Source of the DNA: an uncultured Opitutia bacterium
GTDB taxonomy: Bacteria > Verrucomicrobiota > Verrucomicrobiia > Opitutales > Opitutaceae
Length of the DNA: 10,954 nucleotides
NCBI GenBank assembly: GCA_903938935.1
Contig: CAJAFD010000489.1
Coordinates: forward strand, 1 to 10,954
Direction of reading: 5' to 3'
Part shown: one piece after another, positions 1 through 6,455 of the stretch
Layout: each line of letters begins with the position of its first letter
Position numbering within the stretch: position 1 is the stretch's first letter
Program-made: the position numbers and the translations under genes
The notes under the pieces: generated by a model
What the model was told of the DNA's origin: nothing
Databases searched by the model: none
What the model saw: the letters and a program-made list of their open reading frames with translations, nothing else

Positions 1-549
1 CAAGTCGGCTTCTGGTCGGCGCTCTCGCTGCCTCCCCTGTTGCTCGGCATGCTCGGCAGCCTCGCCTACGTGGCTCCAATCTTCGGCACCGCCGAGACCA
101 ACGGCCTCGATATCAGCGCCGAATATAAATTCTCCACTGCGGCCCTCGGCCAATTCACCGTTCGCGCCGCCGGCAGCCGCACCTATCACGCCAAAATCCG
201 CTCCCGCGCCGATTTGCCCACCGTCGAAACGGTCAGCACCTTCGAGGTCCCCAATTTTCGCGGCAACGCCAGCCTCACCTGGCAGCGCGGCAAACTCGGC
301 GCCGGCGTCACGGCCGACTACATCGCCGGTTACGCCGACCTCGCTCCCAGCGTGACGCGCGTGAAACAACAGACCGTCACCGGCGTGCAACTCAGCTACG
401 ACCTCCCCTATGCGACCAAGGTCACCCTCGGCGCCAACAACGTCTTCGATAAAAATCCCCCGCTCACCGCGTCCTCCACCGGGTACGGCGAATCCACGAA
501 CTCCTTCCTCCCGCGCTTCATTTACTTGGACGTGACCAAGAAATTTTGA
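1..549 (+). CDS. TonB-dependent receptor, C-terminal fragment (5' end outside window)
   Basis: The reading frame is open from base 1 to the TGA at 547-549, so about 182 C-terminal residues are visible and the gene starts upstream of the window. The Met at position 40 is internal. The fragment has the alternating polar/hydrophobic strands of an outer-membrane beta-barrel. It carries the phrase TNGLDISAEYKF, like the 'G-(V/I/L)-(E/D)-hydrophobic' strand of TonB receptors, then LGANNVFDKNPP, the usual penultimate-strand motif, and it ends in phenylalanine (YLDVTKKF), the normal barrel-assembly signal. These receptors import chelates or oligomers across the outer membrane using TonB/ExbBD energy. 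The plug domain and any TonB box are not visible, so the substrate cannot be told. Codons are strongly C-ending. Family assignment is firm; the specific role is unknown. Confidence 0.88.
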   Translation, partial: QVGFWSALSLPPLLLGMLGSLAYVAPIFGTAETNGLDISAEYKFSTAALGQFTVRAAGSRTYHAKIRSRADLPTVETVSTFEVPNFRGNASLTWQRGKLGAGVTADYIAGYADLAPSVTRVKQQTVTGVQLSYDLPYATKVTLGANNVFDKNPPLTASSTGYGESTNSFLPRFIYLDVTKKF

Positions 550-574
550 GCCGCGGCTAACGTGGTTTTAAACA

Positions 575-597
575 CCGCGCCCGAACTTCGGGCGCGG
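575..597. terminator. GC-rich hairpin downstream of the receptor gene
   Basis: A perfect 10-bp stem (ccgcgcccga / tcgggcgcgg) closes a 3-base loop, beginning 25 bases after the receptor stop codon. The + strand after the stem (caccaaaaca) has no T-tract. The - strand reads tgtttaaaac after it, only weakly T-rich. It could be a terminator for the receptor mRNA, a 3' stabilising hairpin, or the end of a minus-strand transcript crossing 600-1260. The structure is certain; the role is inferred. Confidence 0.5.
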
Positions 598-820
598 CAC
601 CAAAACATAGTCTGCTCCAAGAGGAGTATCGGCGCCCGCCTGCACTCCGCAGTTTGCGCTCGTGGCTGTGCGCTGAAACTTAGCAGCTCGGGATCCTTCC
701 TGTGGCGCACTGCGCACGATCACCAACAGCCCTTCCCTTGTGACATGACTACGGCCTAGGCTGGAGTGCGGCCAAAGCGACCGTTTCACAAGAACAAGAA
801 AATAGTCGGATCGCTCTAGA

Positions 821-838
821 ATGATCCGATGGGATCAT
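821..838. repeat. Short inverted repeat, operator-like
   Basis: Arms atgatcc (821-827) and ggatcat (832-838) are perfect complements around a 4-base centre. A second possible pairing, cggatc (807-812) with gatccg (823-828), competes with it. Either could be a hairpin in RNA or a dyad bound by a regulator. No flanking gene start supports an operator. Confidence 0.3.
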
Positions 839-942
839 GCGCCGGTTACCCGCCGACCAAGCTCTCGTCTTCGCTGCAGGTTAGGGTCCGAACGGGCCGC
901 TGATCGCCGATTTGGTAAACGAGTCGAACCCAACGTAACGCA

Positions 943-957
943 GGTGCCCAAGGCACC
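943..957. repeat. Compact 6-bp hairpin
   Basis: ggtgcc and ggcacc form a perfect 6-bp stem with a 3-base loop. It lies 11 bases from the T-arm-like 11-mer at 921-931. No T-tract follows on either strand, so it is not a typical intrinsic terminator. Role unknown. Confidence 0.3.
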
Positions 958-1264
958 ATCGCGACATGACCGAGATGAGAACTAGCCACTGTAGGGCAGA
1001 CCAAACTGGGCGTCCAGTCAGACACGAGACGAGAAAGGCCCCAGACAGGTTGCTGGGCACGATCACGGGAGACGGGGCCGTTTATTGCAGCAAAGTCAGA
1101 TCTATAAATGGAGGTAAGTTCGCGCCCTGCCGACGGGTGGTCCATCGAGCAAAGCGACCACCAACTCATGTAGAACAACCGCGGGCAGCATCCTTCGAGC
1201 GCAATTGTTACTATCAACGCACTCCTGAAACTAACGACGATCGCGCAGGATCGTCTCAAAAAAA

Positions 1265-1341
1265 TGGTGCGGCCATAGGGAGTCGAACCCCAAACCTCCA
1301 GATTCGTAGTCTGGCGCTCTATCCAGTTGAGCTATGGCCGC
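1265..1341 (-). tRNA. tRNA-Arg (anticodon ACG), CCA encoded
   Basis: Read on the minus strand this folds as a canonical 77-nt tRNA. The 7-bp acceptor stem is GCGGCCA / TGGCCGC. The D arm contains AGCTCAACTGGATAGAGC, and the anticodon stem CCAGA / TCTGG closes the loop CTACGAA. The T arm has the standard GTTCGACTC. The anticodon ACG (complement of 1305-1307) reads CGN arginine codons after A34-to-I editing by TadA. The discriminator A and the 3' CCA are encoded (complement of 1265-1268) and are followed at once by seven Ts (1264-1258 on this strand), which may end transcription. recJ lies upstream on the same strand, but two hairpins separate them, so the tRNA probably has its own promoter. 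I could not fix that promoter confidently. Confidence 0.97.
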
Positions 1342-1418
1342 GTAGCAGAGGGCGAAAAGAAGCAAACATTCCCCGAGTAGTGCAAGAGAGAATTTGTCCT
1401 GCGGTGAAAATCAATTTG

Positions 1419-1444
1419 CGGGCCGCGTGGCGCCGCGCGGCCCG
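1419..1444 (-). terminator. Hairpin between recJ and tRNA-Arg, probable recJ terminator
   Basis: Arms cgggccgcg (1419-1427) and cgcggcccg (1436-1444) form a perfect 9-bp GC stem with an 8-base loop. On the minus strand, the direction of recJ, it is followed by caaattgattttca, a moderately T-rich tail. Position and orientation fit a terminator for the recJ transcript ahead of tRNA-Arg. The tail is weak, so it may be leaky or Rho-assisted. Confidence 0.5.
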
Positions 1445-1469
1445 TGGACGTTTACCGCGAGCGCTACGC

Positions 1470-1514
1470 TCTGGCTCGCTGCGCACAAGGCCGCGTTTCG
1501 CAGCACGAGCCAGA
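1470..1514 (-). repeat. Long hairpin abutting the recJ stop codon
   Basis: Outer arms tctggctcg (1470-1478) and cgagccaga (1506-1514) pair perfectly. Inner arms ctgcg (1479-1483) and cgcag (1499-1503) continue the stem past a 2-base bulge, leaving a 15-base loop. The structure begins one base after the recJ stop codon. No T-tract follows directly. It may protect the mRNA 3' end or act in tandem with the 1419-1444 hairpin. Confidence 0.45.
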
Positions 1515-1515
1515 C

Positions 1516-3240
1516 TCAGCGCTGGGCTTCGCGCCAGTCGATGAGCTCGAGTTGGAGGAGCTTGCGATCGTTGAAATGATTCCAAGCGAGCTCGACAGCA
1601 AAGTCCAAAGGCACGCCCAACGGCGGCATGCGGTGCGCCATCTTCCAAGCGACACCGTGCAAGCGACGGCCTTGTGGGTCCTCGAGAGTGAAACGGAAAT
1701 GCACGTCTTTGAAGACGATGGGGCGTTGGCGCAGGACGACGCCACTCACGCCAAACACGGGCTCAGGGTTGCCCTGCCCGAAGGGTTGCAACGACTCGAG
1801 CTCTTCCATGAGGCGGTCCCTGATTTGGCCGGGCGTGAGCCACGCCGCGATCTTGAGCTTGGCCTCAGCGATGTCGCCACCGGCATGGGCACGGACGGCG
1901 GCGGAGAAGGCGGCGCGAAATTCGGGTAGGTGAGCTTTGTTCAGTGCGATGCCGACGGCCATCGGGTGACCGCCCCAGCTAGAGAGACGTTCGCAGCAGG
2001 TGCCGAGGACAGCGACGAGGTTGATGCCGTCGACACTGCGGCCGGAGCCTTTAGCGGTATCGCCTTCATTACCGAGGACGACGCAGGGACGGTTGTATTT
2101 GCGCGTGACGCGGCCAGCGACGATGCCGACGACGCCGGGATGCCAATTTTCGCTGAAGAGGACGATGCCAGGTTCAGCGGCAAACTCGGACTCGATCATG
2201 CGTTCAGCTTCTTCAGTGATGCCGCGCTCGATGTCTTGGCGCTCGCGGTTAAAGCCCTCGAGTTGGCGCGCAGTCTCAGCGCAAAACCCAGGGTCATCAC
2301 TGAGGAGTAATTCCACGGAGAGAGCAGCATCGGCGAGTCGGCCAGAGGCGTTAATGCGCGGGCCGAGGCGGAAGGAAATATCCGAAGGTTTGACCGCTTG
2401 GCCGGGGCGCACGCCGGCGATTTCCATGAGCGCGGCGAGGCCAGGGCGGCGTGATTCCTCGATGATGCGCAGGCCGTGGCGGGTAAGGAGGCGATTCTCG
2501 CCTGTGAGCGGCACCAGATCGGCAATGGTACCGAGCGCGACGAGATCGAGGTGATCGCGCAGCTTGATGTCGAAGGCGACGGGGTGGTTTTCGGCGCGGA
2601 GCTGTTTCAGCAAGCCGTGCACCAGCTTAAAGACCAATCCCACCGTGCACAGATTGCGCCACGCCGCATCGGCACCAGTTTCATCAGCTTCGACGTGAGG
2701 GTTGATCAAGATACCGTCGGCCAAAGACGCTTCCTTGGAGCGGTGATGATCCACGACGAGTACATCAATCCCTTGCTGACGCAGGTACGCGACTTCGTCA
2801 TGAGAATTAGTCCCGCAATCGAGAGCGATAAACAGAGCCGGCTTGCCGCCTTCGAGGGCGCGATCGATTGCGCTGCGCGAGAGGCCGTAACCATCTTCGG
2901 AGCGCCGCGGGACAACAAAACGGGGATTCAGCCCGAAGCGCCGCAAGATCGTGACGAGCAACGCGGTGCTACTCACACCGTCGACATCATAATCGCCGAG
3001 GACGACAACGGATTCTTGCGCAGCGATGGCCGCGCGTAGGCGGGAAGCGCCGGCCTCGAGGTTGCGCAGCAGAAAGGGATCACGCAGGGCCGCGAGCGAA
3101 GGCTGCATAAACTCTGCAGCCGGACCCGGCTCAGTGATACCGGCGGCAAGCAGCAGCTCGGCCAAGACGAGATTCAGCCCGAGGGTTTGACCCAAGGCTT
3201 CAATCTCGACGGCAGGACGCTGCGTATGAATCCAGCGCAT
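1516..3240 (-). CDS. recJ: Single-stranded-DNA-specific exonuclease RecJ
   Basis: RecJ degrades single-stranded DNA 5'-to-3' in RecFOR recombination, mismatch repair and base excision repair, in the cytoplasm, with Mn2+/Mg2+. DHH-superfamily motifs appear in order: GDYDVDG at residues 82-88, DCGTNS at 141-146, the DHH signature VVDHH at 162-166, GTIADLVPL at 237-245 and RINASGR at 295-301. The DHHA1 nucleic-acid-binding part follows, with HPGVVGIVAGR near 367-377, KGSGRS at 397-402 and GGHPMAVG at 423-430. A C-terminal OB-fold holds QPFGQGNPEPVF near 485-496. I chose ATG 3238-3240 because GGAG lies 10 bases upstream. It gives 574 residues, close to the usual length of about 575. The frame also extends to an ATG at 3306, but that adds 22 unfamiliar residues over a stem-loop repeat and lacks a ribosome binding site. 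It is probably the last protein gene of a yajC-secDF-recJ unit. Confidence 0.95.
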   Translation of the reverse strand: MRWIHTQRPAVEIEALGQTLGLNLVLAELLLAAGITEPGPAAEFMQPSLAALRDPFLLRNLEAGASRLRAAIAAQESVVVLGDYDVDGVSSTALLVTILRRFGLNPRFVVPRRSEDGYGLSRSAIDRALEGGKPALFIALDCGTNSHDEVAYLRQQGIDVLVVDHHRSKEASLADGILINPHVEADETGADAAWRNLCTVGLVFKLVHGLLKQLRAENHPVAFDIKLRDHLDLVALGTIADLVPLTGENRLLTRHGLRIIEESRRPGLAALMEIAGVRPGQAVKPSDISFRLGPRINASGRLADAALSVELLLSDDPGFCAETARQLEGFNRERQDIERGITEEAERMIESEFAAEPGIVLFSENWHPGVVGIVAGRVTRKYNRPCVVLGNEGDTAKGSGRSVDGINLVAVLGTCCERLSSWGGHPMAVGIALNKAHLPEFRAAFSAAVRAHAGGDIAEAKLKIAAWLTPGQIRDRLMEELESLQPFGQGNPEPVFGVSGVVLRQRPIVFKDVHFRFTLEDPQGRRLHGVAWKMAHRMPPLGVPLDFAVELAWNHFNDRKLLQLELIDWREAQR

Positions 3241-3256
3241 GGTGGGATGACTCCGA

Positions 3257-3339
3257 GGTAGGGCGCGCAGTACCGAACGCGCCACGGGGGGAAGAACGCG
3301 GTCCATCGACCGCGGCGGATCGCGAGGATCCGCCCTACC
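3257..3339. repeat. REP/BIME-like pair of inverted stem-loops between secDF and recJ
   Basis: ggtagggcg (3257-3265) recurs inverted as cgccctacc (3331-3339), and each copy runs into its own palindrome. The first has arms ggcgcg (3262-3267) and cgcgcc (3278-3283). The second has arms ggcggatc (3314-3321) and gatccgcc (3327-3334). Two head-to-head units of 'conserved tag plus stem-loop' is the architecture of bacterial REP/BIME elements, which lie in intergenic regions of operons and affect mRNA stability or termination. The secDF stop is 9 bases away. Only one pair is visible here, so dispersal through the genome is unproven. Confidence 0.5.
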
Positions 3340-3348
3340 CTGGCAGAG

Positions 3349-5904
3349 TTATTCCGAAGCCTTGCTGGAGCCGGTCCACTCGTATTTTGGCGCTACGTCG
3401 TGGTGGGCCTCGACGTGCTTACGATCGCCCTTGTGCCACCAGTAAAATACTGGCGTTGCGATAAACAAGGATGAGAACGTACCGGTGAGAACGCCAATCA
3501 GCAACGTGAAGGCGATGTCGTTCACGTCGCCGCTCGTCGTCACGATCAACGTAACCGCCGTCAGGAACGTCGTCCCACCCGTGATGATCGTACGGGAAAG
3601 CGTGAGATTGAGCGAACGATTGATGACCTCGCGCAAGGTGCCGGCGGGATTCATTTTCAACTCCTCGCGAATGCGGTCGAACACAACGATGGTGTCGTTG
3701 ATCGAGTAGCCAATAATCAGCAAAATTGCGGCGACCATCGAGGCATTGAACTGCCGGTCAAAAAGCACAAAAATGCCGACCGTCATGATGAGATCGTGGA
3801 GCGTCGATACCACCGCTCCCACGCCGTAACCGAATTCGAAGCGGAAGGCGATGTAACCAAGAATTGCCAGTAAGGCCAAAAAGACGGAGACGACGGCGTT
3901 CCATTGAATTTCTTTACCGACCGAGGCCCCGATTCGACTTTCGCCGACGACCTCGAACTTCGCTTGCGGTAGCGCCTGCTGGAGTTTTTGCAGGACCGAT
4001 CTGCCTTGGTCAACCGGTGTGGTTACACGCAACACTTCGCGCGCACCACCCAATGGTTTTTGATAGGAAAAATTCACTTCCTTAATGCCGATCTTCTGGC
4101 CGGTCTTGGTGAGTTCTGCCACCTCGATCTTCTTGGCAAAGTCGAGCGTCATCATGTCACCGCCTGCGAAATCAATACCATAAATGGCGTTACCTTTGTA
4201 AACGACCGCACCGACACCGACGACTAGAATCAAAATCGTTCCGATGACGGCGGCTTTCGTGTATTTAAGGAAATCAATCTGTGTCGACTGCAAGATCGAG
4301 AACATCCGCATCGACTTGATCGCACCGCCGTAGATCACGCCCTCGAGCAGCAGTTTACTAACCACGATAGCGGCAAACATCGTGGTGAAAATACCCACAC
4401 CGAGCGTCAGACCGAATCCCTTAACCGGACCCGTGCCCCAGATGTACATGATCAACGCGACCAGCAGCGTAGTGATATTGGAGTCCAGAATCGCGGACCA
4501 CGCTTTATCGAAACCAGCTTCCAGTGAGGCGGGCAGCGATTTGCCGAGTTTAAGTTCCTCGCGCATGCGTTCAAAAATCAGGATGTTCGAATCCACCGAC
4601 ATCGCGAGGGTGAGGACGATACCGGCGATACCCGGCATCGTGAGGGTCGCTCCGAAAGAAGCCATCACGCCCAAGGTGATGAGCACATTAACCCCCATGC
4701 CGACGGCCGCAATCACACCGCCGACGGTGTAGAAAAGGAGCATGAACCCGATCGTTAAAGCCGTGCTGACGATAAACGCATTCCGCGCGCTGAGCACCGC
4801 GTCTTCGGCGAGCGTGGGCGTAACTTCATACTGCTCTTTAACGATGAGCGGGAGGTCGAGCGGGTTATTGAGAACGTTGGAAAGATTGATCGCCTCGCGG
4901 TCCGTGAAATTACCGGAGATGACCGCGGAGTCGCTGTTGATCTCTTCTTTGACGGTGGGCGCAGAGTAGAGCTTGCCGTCGAGCACAATAGCAAGGCGAC
5001 CGAGTCGACCAGCCTGTTGGCCAGACTGGGAAATGGTGCGCGTGACCTCGGCGAAGCGCTTCTTACCTTCGTTGGTAAACTGAAGAATAACCTCAGGTTT
5101 GCCGTAGAGATCGGGCCGAGCATACGCAGCGGAAATCATCTCGCCGGTCATTTCCGGGATGCGTTTCACGAACATCTCTTCCGTGGTGCTTTGACCACCG
5201 CGACCTTCGTAGTCGAGGGAAAGAAGTTCATAACCGGGAGGCACCTCGGTCGGAGCGGCCGGGTTTGGGAATTGCGCGACGTTGACGAGGCGGAAGGAGA
5301 GCTGCGCGGGTTTCTTCACATTGTCCACGACCTCGGGGTTATCCTTGGTGTTGACGTTGGCCAATTGCACCTCGATGCGATTATTACCAATCGGTCGGAT
5401 CACAGGTTCAGCAACGCCGAAAGCGTTAATGCGGGCGCCGATGATTTCAATCGCCTTGGTGAGTTTCTCTTCACGGGTATGGGCCTCGTCTTGGGCGACG
5501 GCCTTCTCGTCAACTTCCAGGGTGAACGCGACGCCTCCGCGCAGATCGAGACCGAGTTGCAGGCGACCCTTGGAGCGACGCAGCAGTTCGTTGAGCAGGA
5601 TTTCGTTACGCTTGGTGACGTTCTTTAAAGTGTCTTCGAGCTGGATCTCGGGGAAATAAACCGTGAGGTCGAGCTTACGCTCGAGACCGATCTGCTTCAG
5701 GGCGACAAACTCGCTAGGGGCGGCGCCGGATTTCTTGCGGGCGGCGGCTTCGTCGAGGAGCTTATTGAAGTCGGCGGATTTCGCCGTGGCGTGTGCTTTC
5801 GCGTAGACGGCGAAGGGCACATCCTTGAGCGGGATCAGTTCGGCAACCGCCCAGGCCGCGATGAGGACGGATAGGACGATTTTCCAGAGGTTGCGTTTGA
5901 GCAT
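3349..5904 (-). CDS. secDF: Protein translocase subunit SecDF (fused SecD and SecF)
   Basis: An 851-residue inner-membrane protein that uses the proton gradient to help SecYEG/SecA complete export on the periplasmic side. The SecD half has an N-terminal anchor (about 7-24), the P1 entry motif LGLDLRGG (117-124), the periplasmic head, and a membrane block from about 375 with GATLTMPGIAGIVLTLAMSVDSN (418-440). The SecF half begins with a helix near 551-568, then GIDFAGG (576-582) and GYSINDTIVVFDR (732-744). Residues known to carry protons in the family are present: Asp438 in SecD TM4, Asp737 in SecF TM4 and Arg771 (LSRT). E. coli has separate secD and secF; the fused form is common in several other phyla. 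No clear Shine-Dalgarno precedes the ATG at 5904. yajC lies 99 bp upstream and recJ 108 bp downstream. Confidence 0.96.
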   Translation of the reverse strand: MLKRNLWKIVLSVLIAAWAVAELIPLKDVPFAVYAKAHATAKSADFNKLLDEAAARKKSGAAPSEFVALKQIGLERKLDLTVYFPEIQLEDTLKNVTKRNEILLNELLRRSKGRLQLGLDLRGGVAFTLEVDEKAVAQDEAHTREEKLTKAIEIIGARINAFGVAEPVIRPIGNNRIEVQLANVNTKDNPEVVDNVKKPAQLSFRLVNVAQFPNPAAPTEVPPGYELLSLDYEGRGGQSTTEEMFVKRIPEMTGEMISAAYARPDLYGKPEVILQFTNEGKKRFAEVTRTISQSGQQAGRLGRLAIVLDGKLYSAPTVKEEINSDSAVISGNFTDREAINLSNVLNNPLDLPLIVKEQYEVTPTLAEDAVLSARNAFIVSTALTIGFMLLFYTVGGVIAAVGMGVNVLITLGVMASFGATLTMPGIAGIVLTLAMSVDSNILIFERMREELKLGKSLPASLEAGFDKAWSAILDSNITTLLVALIMYIWGTGPVKGFGLTLGVGIFTTMFAAIVVSKLLLEGVIYGGAIKSMRMFSILQSTQIDFLKYTKAAVIGTILILVVGVGAVVYKGNAIYGIDFAGGDMMTLDFAKKIEVAELTKTGQKIGIKEVNFSYQKPLGGAREVLRVTTPVDQGRSVLQKLQQALPQAKFEVVGESRIGASVGKEIQWNAVVSVFLALLAILGYIAFRFEFGYGVGAVVSTLHDLIMTVGIFVLFDRQFNASMVAAILLIIGYSINDTIVVFDRIREELKMNPAGTLREVINRSLNLTLSRTIITGGTTFLTAVTLIVTTSGDVNDIAFTLLIGVLTGTFSSLFIATPVFYWWHKGDRKHVEAHHDVAPKYEWTGSSKASE

Positions 5905-5942
5905 GGTCGTTTTGGTTTAAATTTTCAGGGTTGGTAATGACT

Positions 5943-5998
5943 GCCTCGCCGGCGAAAGCGCAGCGACGCTGCCGGCGGGTGAGCGACAGGAGCGAGGC
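5943..5998. repeat. GC-rich inverted repeat between yajC and secDF
   Basis: gcctcgc (5943-5949) pairs with gcgaggc (5992-5998). Inside are gccggc copies at 5948-5953 and 5971-5976 and a cagcg/cgctg dyad at 5961-5971. It could form a branched hairpin in the yajC-secDF transcript. There is no T-tract, so it is more likely a processing or attenuating structure than a terminator. Confidence 0.3.
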
Positions 5999-6003
5999 GA
6001 CGC

Positions 6004-6366
6004 TTACTTGGTCTCCTCGGCACCGCTCTTTTTGGTGACCGCGGAGATGAAACCCTTGGCGACTTCGATCTTGGTGTTATCGGCGATGCGCACGATGAAG
6101 CGGTCGTCTTTCACATTGGTGACGACGCCATAGATGCCGCCGTTGGTGAGGACCTCGTCGCCGGATTGTAACGAAGCGAGCATCTTCTCGTGCTCCTTCT
6201 GTTTTTTACGCTGTGGGGCGATGAAGAGAAAATAAAATCCACCAGCGATGAGGCCGTAAAAAAGCAGCATCTGCCACCAAGGACCAGCCGCTCCGGGAGC
6301 TTGGCCGGGGGCTGCGGTTTGAGCGAACTGGATGAAGGAAGCGGTGAAGGAATGCATATTCGTCAT
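6004..6366 (-). CDS. yajC: Preprotein translocase accessory subunit YajC
   Basis: A 120-residue single-span inner-membrane protein that associates with SecDF and the Sec holotranslocon; it is generally not essential. A short polar N-terminus with a Gly/Ala/Pro-rich stretch (about 18-29) precedes one transmembrane helix at about 32-50. The family signature IAPQRKKQKEHEKML follows at 49-63, then the soluble domain LQSGDEVLTNGGIYGVVTNV (66-85). The length is typical (about 100-120). Two ATGs are possible: 6364-6366 and, three codons on, 6355-6357. Neither has a good ribosome binding site; I use the first. It is the first gene of the yajC-secDF-recJ run, and a candidate promoter lies at 6395-6423. 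Confidence 0.95.
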   Translation of the reverse strand: MTNMHSFTASFIQFAQTAAPGQAPGAAGPWWQMLLFYGLIAGGFYFLFIAPQRKKQKEHEKMLASLQSGDEVLTNGGIYGVVTNVKDDRFIVRIADNTKIEVAKGFISAVTKKSGAEETK

Positions 6367-6372
6367 TGCGTG

Positions 6373-6402
6373 TTGCGGTTTTTGAAAAAAGAAACGTATA
6401 AG
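6373..6402 (+). promoter_or_regulatory. Candidate sigma70-type promoter for speA
   Basis: TTGCGG (6373-6378) and TATAAG (6397-6402) are separated by 18 bases, 54 bases upstream of the chosen speA start. TATAAG matches four of six -10 positions. It shares the bases TATA (6397-6400) with the minus-strand yajC promoter, so the two could compete for polymerase. Prediction only. Confidence 0.45.
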
Positions 6403-6423
6403 AAATCAATTCTCAGACTGCAA
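6395..6423 (-). promoter_or_regulatory. Candidate sigma70-type promoter for yajC-secDF-recJ
   Basis: On the minus strand TTGCAG (complement of 6418-6423) and TATACG (complement of 6395-6400) are separated by 17 bases, about 30 bases upstream of the yajC ATG. Both boxes match four of six consensus positions. The -10 box overlaps that of the opposite promoter for speA. Prediction only. Confidence 0.45.
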
Positions 6424-6455
6424 AAGCAAGCCCTATCACCTCCACCCGATTCGCA

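Larger units (their letters stand above)
598..1264. other. Intergenic region without a recognisable gene
   Basis: About 670 bases in which I find no protein family and no complete known RNA. Open frames exist on both strands, the longest being a minus-strand frame of 137 codons at 846-1259. None has a recognisable motif or a ribosome binding site, and they overlap one another in several frames. Visible structures are an inverted repeat at 821-838 (atgatcc / ggatcat), a compact hairpin at 943-957 (ggtgcc caa ggcacc), a 7-bp stem at 1236-1255 (gacgatc / gatcgtc) just beyond the tRNA, and a tRNA T-arm-like 11-mer at 921-931. A 21-codon ORF at 1108-1173 has no supporting signal. The region could be a decayed mobile element beside the tRNA, an untranslated RNA, or plain spacer. 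Confidence 0.5.

Noticed and set aside
1108..1173. 21-codon ORF after a TATAAAT sequence
   Set aside because: No Shine-Dalgarno upstream, no -35 box at proper spacing, and the TATA directly abuts the ATG. Too short to support.
846..1259. 137-codon minus-strand frame in the intergenic region
   Set aside because: No recognisable motif, no ribosome binding site, and overlapping frames of similar length on both strands. Kept only as part of the unexplained region.
966..1544. 192-codon plus-strand frame crossing the tRNA
   Set aside because: It is translated through tRNA-Arg (the AIGSRTPNLQIRSLALYPVELWP type peptide is a well-known artefact of antisense tRNA) and over the recJ terminator region.
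1930..2310. Plus-strand frames antisense to recJ and secDF (also 2476-3039 and 5017-5628)
   Set aside because: They are shadows of well-conserved genes; the translations are low-complexity or unfamiliar.
3241..3306. 22-residue N-terminal extension of RecJ
   Set aside because: It has no ribosome binding site, includes a stem-loop of the REP-like element, and would make the protein longer than its family. The ATG at 3240 has GGAG at good spacing.
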